This document shows positions 25,082-32,790 of a stretch of DNA of 64,000 bases, in pieces; the first letter of the stretch is position 1; every line of letters begins with the position of its first letter. Made by a program: the position numbers and the translations under genes. This DNA is from Myxococcota bacterium (GTDB lineage Bacteria; Myxococcota_A; Bradymonadia; UBA7976; UBA1532): positions 30,179-94,178 of the forward strand of contig JAKLJY010000014.1 in NCBI GenBank assembly GCA_023150895.1, read 5' to 3'. Under the pieces are notes generated by a model, which was given only the letters and a program-made list of their open reading frames with translations, was not told the origin of the DNA and did not search any database.

Positions 25082-26995
25082 ATGAAACCGAACCGCCTCG
25101 CCCTCACCGCCCTCACCGCCCTCGCGCCGCTCACCTCGCTCCTGCTCTTGCCCGCCTGCGGCACGCAGGACGACACGACCGACCCCGAAACGCAGGGCGC
25201 GGTCGCCGAGATGCGCGCCGCGCTGCCCACCGCCGAACACATGACCATCCGGGTCCCCACGCAGGCGGCGCTGACGGGCGAGCAGGCCACGTTCTACGGG
25301 TTCACGCGCGGCGTCAGCGTGCACGTCAACGGCACGGTGCACTTCATCACGGATCTCATCCGCGACGTGGTCGAGACGCCCCCCGCGGACACCGACGACG
25401 CCACGTACGCGCTGTGGGGCCCCTACCGCGACGCGCTTTCGCCGGCCTCGTGGGTGGTGCGGGTGGATCGCCAGCCCGACGGCAGCTTCCGCTACTCCGT
25501 CCAGGGATTCGACCGCAACGGCGACCCCGCGGCGGCCACGACCGTCCTCGAGGGCGGACACACGCCGGGCGATGGTGCCGGCCGCGGCTTCGGGTACTGG
25601 CGCTACGACGTCACCGCCGGCCACGCGCTCGACCCCACGACGCAGTCCTCCACGGGTGTGATGGAAGTGCAGTACGACCTCGCCGGCGATCGCACGCTGG
25701 AGGTGAAGTTCACGGACTTCCAGGCCGAGAACGACCCGGTGCCGAACGACGCGCTCTATCGCTACACCGAGGCCGCCGACGGCTCCGGCACGTTCGACTT
25801 CGTCTCCAATCTGGACATCGACGAGGACAGCGACCCCACACGGGACCGCCGCGAGCTGATGCAGGTGCGCTCGCGCTGGCGCCCGGACGGCCCCGGCCGG
25901 TCGGACGTCGTTGCGACCCACGGCGATCTGGCGGCCGGCGTGCAGGTCGATCTGACGGAGTGTTGGGATGCGGCGTTCACCCGCACCTACGTCCGGTTCG
26001 CATTCCCCGGCGCCGAACAGACCGACGGCGACGCGGCGGACTGCCCGTTCCCGACCCCCGAGTACCCGCGGTTCGATGACTTCGACCCGGCCGCCTTCGC
26101 AGACGCCGACCTCGTCGCGGCCCTGCCGGAGCCTGCGGATCTGGACTTCGCGCCGGTCGGGATCGCCGACCCCGTGGCGGAACCCGCCGCGTACTACGTC
26201 GTCACGGTGGACACCGTGCGCGACACCAACGCCCATGTGCGAGAGACGCTCGACGGGCTGCGACGGATCACCCGCCTGCCCCCCAATGACTGCACCCCGC
26301 AGGGCTGCACCTGGGGCCCCTACACCGACTGGGCGCGGGGCGTGACGTCTCGGGTCGAGGTCCTGCGGGCGGGCGATGGTCTGTTCACGTTCAACGCCGT
26401 CGGCAAGCGATTCGGCGAGGCCGACGACGCGTGGGTCCGACTCTACGAGGGCGGGTTTTCTTCCACCGACGTGAACGGCGACGGCGATGGCTGGTACGCG
26501 CTGGATCTCACCGCCATCGGCGCGTGGCAACAGACCCCCGGAAGCGGCCGGGTGCGGGTCGAGCTCTCGCGGCGCGGCGCGGGGGGCACCGTCAACCTGC
26601 GGGGGGACGACATCGTCCCCGAGGGCGGCGCGGGTCCGTTCTCCGTGCGCTACGCCCTTCAGGTCGAGCCCGATGGCAGCGGCCGCGTCAGCTTCGCATT
26701 GCCCGGCGACATCGACGACGGCCGCGACGGCCGCACCGCCCTGGAGTCCGTCTCGGCCGTCACACGCTGGGTGCCCGGTGGCGTCGGACAGACCAACGTG
26801 CGCGTCTCCGAGGGCGACCTCGGCGACGACGAGGTCGTGCTCGGTCTGCAGTGTTGGGACGCCCGCGCCGCGCTGACCCACGAGGCGTACGCGAAGCAGG
26901 CGCCCGACGCCGCCGCCCGCCCCGAGGCCGATCCCGAGGCCTGCCCCTTCGCCGACTGGGCCGAGCCCGAGTTCCCGCCGCTCGCCGACGAGTGA
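25082..26995 (+). CDS. Lipoprotein with two tandem WGPYRDALSP-family domains
   Basis: A 637-aa lipoprotein (lipobox LLPAC, Cys about residue 26). Two ~300-aa homologous halves are visible: WGPYRDALSP at W112 and WGPYTDWARG at W411. Each half has a preceding helical segment (VHFITDLIRDVVE / VRETLDGLRRITR) and a following beta-rich stretch ending in ECWDAAFTR or QCWDARAAL plus a DC/EAC-PF tail. The single-domain paralogue is the last gene of the ECF operon at 19390-20385. DADG-type acidic loops (DVNGDGDGW, DIDEDSD) may bind Ca. With its ECF-like promoter it is the best candidate regulon member of the 16285 sigma factor. Molecular function unknown. Confidence 0.82.
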   Translation: MKPNRLALTALTALAPLTSLLLLPACGTQDDTTDPETQGAVAEMRAALPTAEHMTIRVPTQAALTGEQATFYGFTRGVSVHVNGTVHFITDLIRDVVETPPADTDDATYALWGPYRDALSPASWVVRVDRQPDGSFRYSVQGFDRNGDPAAATTVLEGGHTPGDGAGRGFGYWRYDVTAGHALDPTTQSSTGVMEVQYDLAGDRTLEVKFTDFQAENDPVPNDALYRYTEAADGSGTFDFVSNLDIDEDSDPTRDRRELMQVRSRWRPDGPGRSDVVATHGDLAAGVQVDLTECWDAAFTRTYVRFAFPGAEQTDGDAADCPFPTPEYPRFDDFDPAAFADADLVAALPEPADLDFAPVGIADPVAEPAAYYVVTVDTVRDTNAHVRETLDGLRRITRLPPNDCTPQGCTWGPYTDWARGVTSRVEVLRAGDGLFTFNAVGKRFGEADDAWVRLYEGGFSSTDVNGDGDGWYALDLTAIGAWQQTPGSGRVRVELSRRGAGGTVNLRGDDIVPEGGAGPFSVRYALQVEPDGSGRVSFALPGDIDDGRDGRTALESVSAVTRWVPGGVGQTNVRVSEGDLGDDEVVLGLQCWDARAALTHEAYAKQAPDAAARPEADPEACPFADWAEPEFPPLADE

Positions 26996-27017
26996 GGTCT
27001 ACCGGGGTGTGGGCGTC

Positions 27018-27064
27018 TTGACACCGCCCGCACGAGCGCGCATCGTTCATCGACGATGAGCGAT
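27018..27064 (+). promoter_or_regulatory. ars operon promoter with overlapping dyad (candidate ArsR-type operator)
   Basis: A perfect -35 TTGACA lies at 27018-27023; after a 17-bp spacer comes a weak -10 (CATCGT, 27041-27046). An inverted repeat ATCGTTCATCG-A-CGATGAGCGAT (27042-27064, one mismatch) covers the -10 and start-site region. This placement fits a repressor that blocks RNA polymerase, as ArsR/SmtB proteins do, but no arsR gene is in the window, so any regulator acts from elsewhere. Confidence 0.5.
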
Positions 27065-27090
27065 TCCGCTCGCCCCCCGAGGTGCCCACC

Positions 27091-27483
27091 ATGCCCACCA
27101 CCGTTCAGGTCTTCGACCCCGCCCTTTGCTGCTCCACCGGCGTCTGTGGTCCCAGCGTCGATCCGCAGCTCGTCCGATTCGCCGCCGATCTCGACTGGCT
27201 CGCCGCCCAGGGCGTCACCGTCGAACGCTACAACCTCGCACGGCAGCCGGCCGCTTTCGCCGCCGACGCCGTCGTGCGCGGCGCCCTCGAGACGCTTGGC
27301 GACGGCGCGCTGCCGCTCGTCAAGGTGGACGGCGCCGTGCGCAGCACCGGCCTCTATCCGACGCGCCAGACCCTCGCCGACTGGGCCGGTCTGGTCGCCT
27401 CCGCCCGCTCGCGCGACGCGCTGCCCCTCGCCGGCGCCTGCTGCGGGCCGAAGGACCCGGGAGCCGCCACCGGCTGCTGCTGA
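27091..27483 (+). CDS. arsD: ArsD arsenical metallochaperone
   Basis: A 130-aa thioredoxin-fold protein. The family signature VFDPALCCSTGVCGP holds the Cys-Cys and third Cys that bind As(III), and FAADLDWL, ERYNLARQP and a LPLVKVDG strand follow. Two further vicinal Cys pairs lie at the C-terminus (ACCG, GCC). ArsD passes arsenite to the ArsA ATPase. ATG 27091 is preferred over the upstream GTG at 27082 because GAGGTG at 27079-27084 is a well-spaced ribosome-binding site. It is the first gene of the arsenic operon, 12 nt before arsA. Confidence 0.95.
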   Translation: MPTTVQVFDPALCCSTGVCGPSVDPQLVRFAADLDWLAAQGVTVERYNLARQPAAFAADAVVRGALETLGDGALPLVKVDGAVRSTGLYPTRQTLADWAGLVASARSRDALPLAGACCGPKDPGAATGCC

Positions 27484-27495
27484 AGGGGGGCGACC

Positions 27496-29262
27496 ATGCA
27501 CCCCCTCGAAAAACCGACCCGCGTCCTCTTCTTCACGGGCAAGGGCGGCGTCGGCAAGACGTCGTTCGCGTGCGCGACGGCGTTGTCCCTCGCCGACACG
27601 GGGCGCCGCGTCCTGCTCGTCAGCACGGATCCCGCTTCGAACCTCGACGAGGTGCTCGGCGTCTCGCTGAGCGACACGCCGCGGCCCGTCCCCGGCGCCC
27701 CCGGCCTGCATGCCCTCAACATCGATCCGGAGGCCGCTGCCCGCGCCTACCGCGACCGCATCATCGGGCCGTACCGGGCCCTGCTGCCCGCCGCCGCCGT
27801 GCGCAGCATGGAAGAGCAGCTCTCCGGCGCGTGCACGGTGGAGATCGCGGCCTTCGACGCCTTCACGGCGCTACTCGGCGAGCCCTCGGCGACGGCGGCC
27901 TTCGACCATGTGATCTTCGACACGGCGCCGACGGGGCACACCCTGCGCCTGCTGGAGTTGCCGGCCGCGTGGACGACCTTTCTCGACACGAACGTCGGCG
28001 GCACGAGCTGTCTCGGTCCGCTCGCCGGCCTCGAGAAGCAGCGCGCCCTCTACGCCGCGTCTCAGGCCGCGTTGCGCGACCCCGCCGTCACGACCCTCGT
28101 CCTGGTCGCCCGGCCGGAGGTCGCCGCGCTGCGCGAGGCCGAGCGGACGCGCCACGAGCTCGCCCAACTCGGCCTGCGTCGAGTGGTGCTGGTGCTCAAC
28201 GGTCTGTTCCGCGCGTCGGACGCCGACGATCCGGTCGCATCGGCGCTCGCCGCGCGGGGCGAGGCGGCGCTGCAATACATGCTCGAGTCGACGACCCTCG
28301 GCGCGCTGCCGCGCATCGAGGTGCCCCTGTGGCCGCACGCCCTGCTCGGGCTCGAGGCGCTGCGAGCGATGGTGCAGGGAGCAGACCCCGCCGGCCGCGG
28401 GCCACCGTCGGTCACCGCCGGAACGCCGCCCGCGCTCGAATCCACCGAGGGCCTGAACGCGATCATCGACCGCATCGCCGCGCGTGGGCGCGGGGTCGTC
28501 ATGACCATGGGCAAAGGGGGCGTGGGCAAGACGACCATCGCCGCCCGCATCGCGCAAGGCCTCGCCCGGCGTGGCCATGCCGTCACCCTCACCACCACCG
28601 ATCCGGCGGCCCACGTCGCCGAGGCGGCCCGGGCGGTCCTCGCCTCGGGCGACCGCGCCCCGAGCGACTTCGAGGTGACCCGCATCGACCCGGCCGCCGA
28701 GACGGCCCGGTACACCGCGGAGGTCCTGGAGACGGCGGGCGCAGGCCTCGACGACCACGGCCGCGCGCTGCTCGAAGAGGACCTCCGCAGCCCCTGCACG
28801 GAGGAAATCGCGGTGTTTCGCGCCTTCGCCGAGACGGTCTCGCGGGGCACGAGCCGCTTCGTCGTCATCGATACGGCGCCGACGGGTCATACGCTCTTGC
28901 TGCTCGACGCGGCCGAGGCCTACCACCGCGACGTGCTGCGCAAGCCGAGCGGCAGCCCCGAGGCCGTGCTGAACCTGCTGCCCCGGCTGCGCGATCCGGA
29001 ATACACACACGTCCTGATCATCACGCTGCCCGAAGCCACCCCCGTCCACGAGGCCATGCACCTCGAGGCCGATCTTTCCCGGGCGGGCATCACACCGTTC
29101 GCCTGGGTCGTCAATCAGAGCCTGGCACCCATCGCCGTGCGCGACCCCGTCCTGCGCGCCCGCCGCGACGCCGAAGCACGGTCCATCGACGAGGTCGTCG
29201 CGCACGCCCGCACCGTCGTCGTCGAGCCCTGGCGTGCCGAGGCCGCCGGAGGGGTGTCATGA
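27496..29262 (+). CDS. arsA: ArsA arsenite-transport-type ATPase (two-domain)
   Basis: A 588-aa protein with two homologous halves, each with a P-loop (GKGGVGKTS near residue 16; GKGGVGKTT near 339) and a DTAPTGHTL signal-transduction motif. The metal-site cysteines fall at C113 (SGACTVEI), C172 (GTSCLG) and C434 (RSPCTEEI); the first two have the numbering of the R773 enzyme. ArsA hydrolyses ATP to energise arsenite efflux. Its usual partner is ArsB, but here the membrane pump in the operon is an ACR3-type permease. It is preceded by an AAGGGGGG ribosome-binding site, and its stop overlaps the following thioredoxin-like gene. Confidence 0.95.
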   Translation: MHPLEKPTRVLFFTGKGGVGKTSFACATALSLADTGRRVLLVSTDPASNLDEVLGVSLSDTPRPVPGAPGLHALNIDPEAAARAYRDRIIGPYRALLPAAAVRSMEEQLSGACTVEIAAFDAFTALLGEPSATAAFDHVIFDTAPTGHTLRLLELPAAWTTFLDTNVGGTSCLGPLAGLEKQRALYAASQAALRDPAVTTLVLVARPEVAALREAERTRHELAQLGLRRVVLVLNGLFRASDADDPVASALAARGEAALQYMLESTTLGALPRIEVPLWPHALLGLEALRAMVQGADPAGRGPPSVTAGTPPALESTEGLNAIIDRIAARGRGVVMTMGKGGVGKTTIAARIAQGLARRGHAVTLTTTDPAAHVAEAARAVLASGDRAPSDFEVTRIDPAAETARYTAEVLETAGAGLDDHGRALLEEDLRSPCTEEIAVFRAFAETVSRGTSRFVVIDTAPTGHTLLLLDAAEAYHRDVLRKPSGSPEAVLNLLPRLRDPEYTHVLIITLPEATPVHEAMHLEADLSRAGITPFAWVVNQSLAPIAVRDPVLRARRDAEARSIDEVVAHARTVVVEPWRAEAAGGVS

Positions 29263-29663
29263 GCCCCGCCCTGCGCCGGCTGACGCTGGCGGGGGTGGGC
29301 GCCGCCGCGATCGGTGTGTTCGTGTTTCGCCCCGCCGCCGAAGGGACTCCGCCGACCGAGGCGGCCACCCCGATCACACGGGCGCCGCGCCTCGTCGAGC
29401 TCGGATCGACGAAGTGCAAGAGCTGTGTCGCCATGCACGAGGAGCTCGGCCGTCTTCGGAGCGAGTGCCCCGACGGTTTCGCCATCGAGGAGATCGACGT
29501 GTGGCGCGACGCCGACGCCGCCCGCCGGCACCGCGTCGATCTGATCCCGACACAGGTCTTCCTCGACGCTTCGGGCCGGGAGCTGGAGCGACACACCGGG
29601 TTCCTCGCCGCCGCCGACATCCGCTCGCGCTTCGCCGCCCACGGCGTCGCCTGTACGCCATGA
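29259..29663 (+). CDS. Membrane-anchored thioredoxin-like protein
   Basis: A 134-aa protein with an N-terminal membrane anchor (LTLAGVGAAAIGVFVF) and a thioredoxin fold with the redox pair CKSC in STKCKSCVAMHEELG. The cis-Pro loop is LIPTQVFLD. It lies inside the ars operon, overlapping arsA (ATGA) upstream and the CcdA-like gene (ATGA) downstream. The CcdA-like membrane protein would supply electrons to it, so the pair looks like a dedicated periplasmic or surface reductase of the arsenic system. The target is not known; keeping protein or arsenic-bound thiols reduced is an inference. Confidence 0.85.
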   Translation: MSPALRRLTLAGVGAAAIGVFVFRPAAEGTPPTEAATPITRAPRLVELGSTKCKSCVAMHEELGRLRSECPDGFAIEEIDVWRDADAARRHRVDLIPTQVFLDASGRELERHTGFLAAADIRSRFAAHGVACTP

Positions 29664-30352
29664 CCACCTGGCTCGGCACGCTCTCGGCCGCGGTGGAGGG
29701 CGCCCCCGGCGTCGCGCTCGGCGCGTCCGCCCTGCTCGGAGCGCTCAGCGTTGCGGTCAGCCCCTGCCACCTCGCGGGCATCCCGCTCGTCATGGGGGTC
29801 GTTCAGGCCCGGCGCGACGCGCACCGCAGCGCATTCGCCGTCGCGCTCCGCTTCGGCCTGGGGCTGTTGCTCTCTTTCGGGGTCGTCGGTGCCGCCACCG
29901 TGGCCGCGGGTCGCATCGCCGGTGATCTCGGCCTGGCCGGCTCGCTGCTCGGCGCCGCCCTCTTCATCGGGTTCGGCCTTCAGTTGCTCGAGGTCGTCGA
30001 CCTGCCCTGGTTCGGCTCGCTGATGGGGCACGCCCAGGGGCGCGCGGGCGCACCGGCGCTCGTCGGCTTCCTGTTCGGCGCCAGCCTCGGTCCCTGCACG
30101 TTCTCGTTCATGGCACCGGCGCTCGGCGTCGTCATGGCCGTGGGGGTCTCGCGCCCGCTCTATGCCACGGGGCTGCTGCTCGTCTTCGCGGTGACGCACA
30201 CCGCGACCGTCCTGGCCGCCGGGGCGTTCGGTGGTGCCACGGGTCGTTTCCTCGAGTCCCGCGGGGCGAATCGCGCCGTGGGTCTGTTTCGCCGCGGGAC
30301 GGGCCTGGCGCTCATTCTCGGCGGTCTGTATTTCCTCTACTCGGCCCCCTGA
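29660..30352 (+). CDS. CcdA/DsbD-type transmembrane electron carrier
   Basis: A 230-aa membrane protein with about six helices. The two conserved Cys sit in VSPCHLAGIPLVMG (first helix) and GASLGPCTFSFMAPALG (fourth helix), the Pro-Cys pattern of CcdA/DsbD cores that move electrons from cytoplasmic thioredoxin to exported thioredoxin-like proteins. It is flanked by two thioredoxin-like genes, one membrane anchored and one cytoplasmic, which gives a complete predicted relay: cytoplasmic small thioredoxin, this carrier, then exported thioredoxin. It overlaps the upstream gene by 4 nt. Confidence 0.88.
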   Translation: MTTWLGTLSAAVEGAPGVALGASALLGALSVAVSPCHLAGIPLVMGVVQARRDAHRSAFAVALRFGLGLLLSFGVVGAATVAAGRIAGDLGLAGSLLGAALFIGFGLQLLEVVDLPWFGSLMGHAQGRAGAPALVGFLFGASLGPCTFSFMAPALGVVMAVGVSRPLYATGLLLVFAVTHTATVLAAGAFGGATGRFLESRGANRAVGLFRRGTGLALILGGLYFLYSAP

Positions 30353-30377
30353 GCCCAACGAACGGACGGTCAGACCC

Positions 30378-30647
30378 ATGGCCCGCCATACCATCGAAGT
30401 CCTCGGCCGCGGCTGCGGCGCATGTGACTGGACCGAACGCCTCGTGCGCGAGACCGTCGCAGCGCTGGGGGCCGACGCCACGGTGATCAAGGTCGACGAC
30501 ACCGCGGCCCTCATCGCCCGGGGTGTCCTCGCGACGCCCGCCATCGCCGTGGATGCGAAGATCGTACACATGGGCGGCCTGCCCAGGAAAGCCCAGATCG
30601 AGGCGTGGATCCGCGACCTCGACCAGACGCCCGGGAGCAACGCATGA
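30378..30647 (+). CDS. Small thioredoxin-like disulfide protein
   Basis: An 89-aa cytoplasmic protein of the redox-active disulfide (thioredoxin_3) family: [20 protein letters not shown] carries the CxxC pair, [14 protein letters not shown] holds the cis-Pro, and [12 protein letters not shown] ends the fold. Such mini-thioredoxins commonly sit in ars operons with ACR3 and CcdA-like genes. It starts 25 nt after the CcdA-like gene and overlaps acr3 by ATGA. Likely the cytoplasmic electron donor of the relay or of ArsC. Confidence 0.85.
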   Translation: MARHTIEVLGRGCGACDWTERLVRETVAALGADATVIKVDDTAALIARGVLATPAIAVDAKIVHMGGLPRKAQIEAWIRDLDQTPGSNA

Positions 30648-31711
30648 CACACGGTCTGACCCGCCGCCTCTCCTTCCTCGACCGCTACCTGACCCTGTGG
30701 ATCTTCCTGGCGATGGCCGGGGGTGTCCTGCTCGGCAGCGTCGCCCCCGGATTCCCCGCGGCCCTCGAGCGCATGAGCGTGGGCACGACGTCCATCCCCA
30801 TCGCCATCGGCCTCGTGCTCATGATGTATCCCCCGCTCGCCAAGGTGCGCTACGAAGAGCTCGGCCGCGTCTTCCGGGATCGCCGGGTGCTCCTCTTGTC
30901 CCTCGTGCAGAACTGGGTCGTCGGGCCGGTGCTGATGTTCGGTCTGGCGGTTCTCTTTCTGCACGACGCGCCGGAGTACATGCTCGGGCTCATCCTCATC
31001 GGCCTGGCACGCTGCATCGCGATGGTCATCGTCTGGAACGAGCTCGCCCGGGGCGACACCGAGTATTGCGCCGGTCTCGTCGCGTTCAACGCGCTCTTTC
31101 AGGTGCTGTTCTTCTCCCTCTACGCCTATGTGTTCGCCACGCTGATCCCCGCCTGGCTCGGGCTCGAGGGCGCGGTCGTGAACGTCTCCATCGGAGACAT
31201 CGCGCAGAGCGTGGCCATCTACCTCGGCATCCCCTTCGCCGCCGGCTTCCTGACCCGGCGGGCGCTCGTCGCCGCCCGGGGGCGGGAGTGGTACGAGGCG
31301 CGCTTCGTGCCGCGCATCGGGCCGGTGACGCTCGTCTCCCTGCTCTTCACCATCGTCGTGATGTTCTCCCTCAAGGGCGAAGCCATCCTGCAACTGCCCC
31401 TCGACGTCCTGCGCATCGCGGTGCCGCTGCTCATCTACTTCGTCTTGATGTTCGCGATCTCGTTCGTGATGAGTCGCAAGGTCGGCGCGCCCTATCCGCA
31501 GGCCGCGACGCTGTCGTTCACGGCCGCCTCCAACAACTTCGAGCTCGCCATCGCGGTCGCGATCGCCAGCTTCGGCATCCACAGCGGGGCGGCCTTCGCC
31601 GCGGTCATCGGCCCCCTCGTCGAGGTCCCGGTGCTCATCGGCCTCGTGAACGTCGCCCTGTGGGCCGAGCGCCGCTATTTCAAGACCCCCGCCGCCGAGC
31701 GCGCGGCCTGA
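30644..31711 (+). CDS. acr3: ACR3-family arsenite efflux permease
   Basis: A 355-aa membrane protein with about ten helices. It has the ACR3 hallmark Cys in helix 4 ([20 protein letters not shown]) and the essential Glu in helix 9 ([12 protein letters not shown]). ACR3 exports As(OH)2O- or As(OH)3, driven by the membrane potential or protons. Its combination with ArsA/ArsD suggests ATP-assisted efflux. The ATG overlaps the mini-thioredoxin stop; arsC follows after 16 nt. Confidence 0.95.
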   Translation: MTHGLTRRLSFLDRYLTLWIFLAMAGGVLLGSVAPGFPAALERMSVGTTSIPIAIGLVLMMYPPLAKVRYEELGRVFRDRRVLLLSLVQNWVVGPVLMFGLAVLFLHDAPEYMLGLILIGLARCIAMVIVWNELARGDTEYCAGLVAFNALFQVLFFSLYAYVFATLIPAWLGLEGAVVNVSIGDIAQSVAIYLGIPFAAGFLTRRALVAARGREWYEARFVPRIGPVTLVSLLFTIVVMFSLKGEAILQLPLDVLRIAVPLLIYFVLMFAISFVMSRKVGAPYPQAATLSFTAASNNFELAIAVAIASFGIHSGAAFAAVIGPLVEVPVLIGLVNVALWAERRYFKTPAAERAA

Positions 31712-31727
31712 ACGGACGGAGTCCCCC

Positions 31728-32165
31728 GTGCCCACCATCCCCCCCATGCCCCCCCGCCGCCTGCTTTTCCTCTGTGTCGCCAACTCCGCCCGCAGCCAGA
31801 TGGCCGAGGGGCTCGCCCGCCTCGTCCTCGGCGACCGCGCCGTCGTGCAAAGCGCGGGCAGCCGCCCCACGCGCGTCAACCCATACGCTCACGAAGTCAT
31901 GGCCGAGCTCGGGGTCGATCTGTCGACGCATCACTCGAAATCCGTCGACGACATCGCGCCCGAGAGTGTCGACACGGTCATCACGCTCTGCGCCGAGGAG
32001 GTCTGTCCGGTCTTCCTCGGTCGTGCCGAACGCTTGCATTGGCCCTTCCCCGATCCGGCGAGTGACGACCCGACACTGACGCGTGAGGACCTGCTGGCAC
32101 GCTTCCGCACGGCCCGGGATGCGATCCGCACGCGCCTCGCGGCCTACGCCGCCGAACTCGGCTGA
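31728..32165 (+). CDS. arsC: Arsenate reductase, LMW-phosphatase-like type
   Basis: A 145-aa protein with the P-loop C-x5-R as CVANSAR (C16-R22) followed by SQMAEG, an [10 protein letters not shown] strand/loop and the redox pair in [11 protein letters not shown]. The DPA of [10 protein letters not shown] supplies the general acid Asp. It reduces As(V) to As(III), the substrate of ACR3. The pair spacing (four residues between the two Cys) differs from the B. subtilis thioredoxin-linked type, so the electron donor is uncertain. The GTG start at 31728 has a GGAG site six nt upstream; ATG 31746 is an alternative. Last gene of the operon. Confidence 0.93.
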   Translation: MPTIPPMPPRRLLFLCVANSARSQMAEGLARLVLGDRAVVQSAGSRPTRVNPYAHEVMAELGVDLSTHHSKSVDDIAPESVDTVITLCAEEVCPVFLGRAERLHWPFPDPASDDPTLTREDLLARFRTARDAIRTRLAAYAAELG

Positions 32166-32184
32166 CGGTGAGCCGCGCGGCCGT

Positions 32185-32685
32185 TCAGGGGTACCCGCGG
32201 CCGTTGTTGCGCGGGGGGTAGGCGCGCGACACCGCACTCGTGCGGGCGGGGGTCGCGCCCCGGGCCGCGGCGGTCTCGGACGAGGCCTCCGGCGGGACAC
32301 CGAGCGTCGCCCGGAACGCCGCCCCGTGACGCCGCAGGCTGCGCAGATACCTCGCCTCCGTCCCGAGGGTTTCGCGGAAGAGCTCCAGCAGCGGGGCCGA
32401 GAGCGCGGACTGTGGCGCGTCGGGCAGAAGCCGGCTGGCGGCGCCGATGCCGTGGGCGTCCACGGCGTCGAGCTCGACGGCGATCGTGGCGACGTGTTCT
32501 CGGGTCGACGCCCGGACGACGCCGAGGGCGACGTTCGTGGCCGAGCCCGCCGGATCGGCGTCGAAGTGCTCGACGAGCACGTATTGGTCCGCCGGCAGGT
32601 CGCCCTGCGCCCACGCGACGATGAGCGCGCGGGCCTCGTCCCGGGCGAGGGCGGGGATGCGGGCGTGCAGCGGTTCGAGTTTCAT
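32185..32685 (-). CDS. Conserved-looking hypothetical protein
   Basis: A 166-aa soluble protein without signal or membrane segment. The N-terminal half is alpha/beta-like (DEARALIVAWAQGDLPADQYVLVEHF, REHVATIAVELDAVDA). The middle has a helical LLELFRETLG with ARYLRSLRRHG. The C-terminal ~35 residues are low complexity, ending in Arg/Pro/Gly. I do not recognise a family. It converges with arsC (19-nt gap), so it is not part of that operon. ATG at 32685. Confidence 0.65.
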   Translation of the reverse strand: MKLEPLHARIPALARDEARALIVAWAQGDLPADQYVLVEHFDADPAGSATNVALGVVRASTREHVATIAVELDAVDAHGIGAASRLLPDAPQSALSAPLLELFRETLGTEARYLRSLRRHGAAFRATLGVPPEASSETAAARGATPARTSAVSRAYPPRNNGRGYP

Positions 32686-32790
32686 GCGCCTGCGTTACCA
32701 CCGCGCGCCCCACGGCACAAGGCACAGCGCCCGGCGAAATGCCCTCGTCGGGGGCCTCGCCGTCTGCCATGCTCGCCGCGGAGAACCGTC

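Noticed and set aside
32083..32790. N-terminal extension of the 32791 protein over the 32185-32685 region
   Set aside because: The extension is antisense to a plausible gene and would hide the clear signal peptide that begins at GTG 32791.
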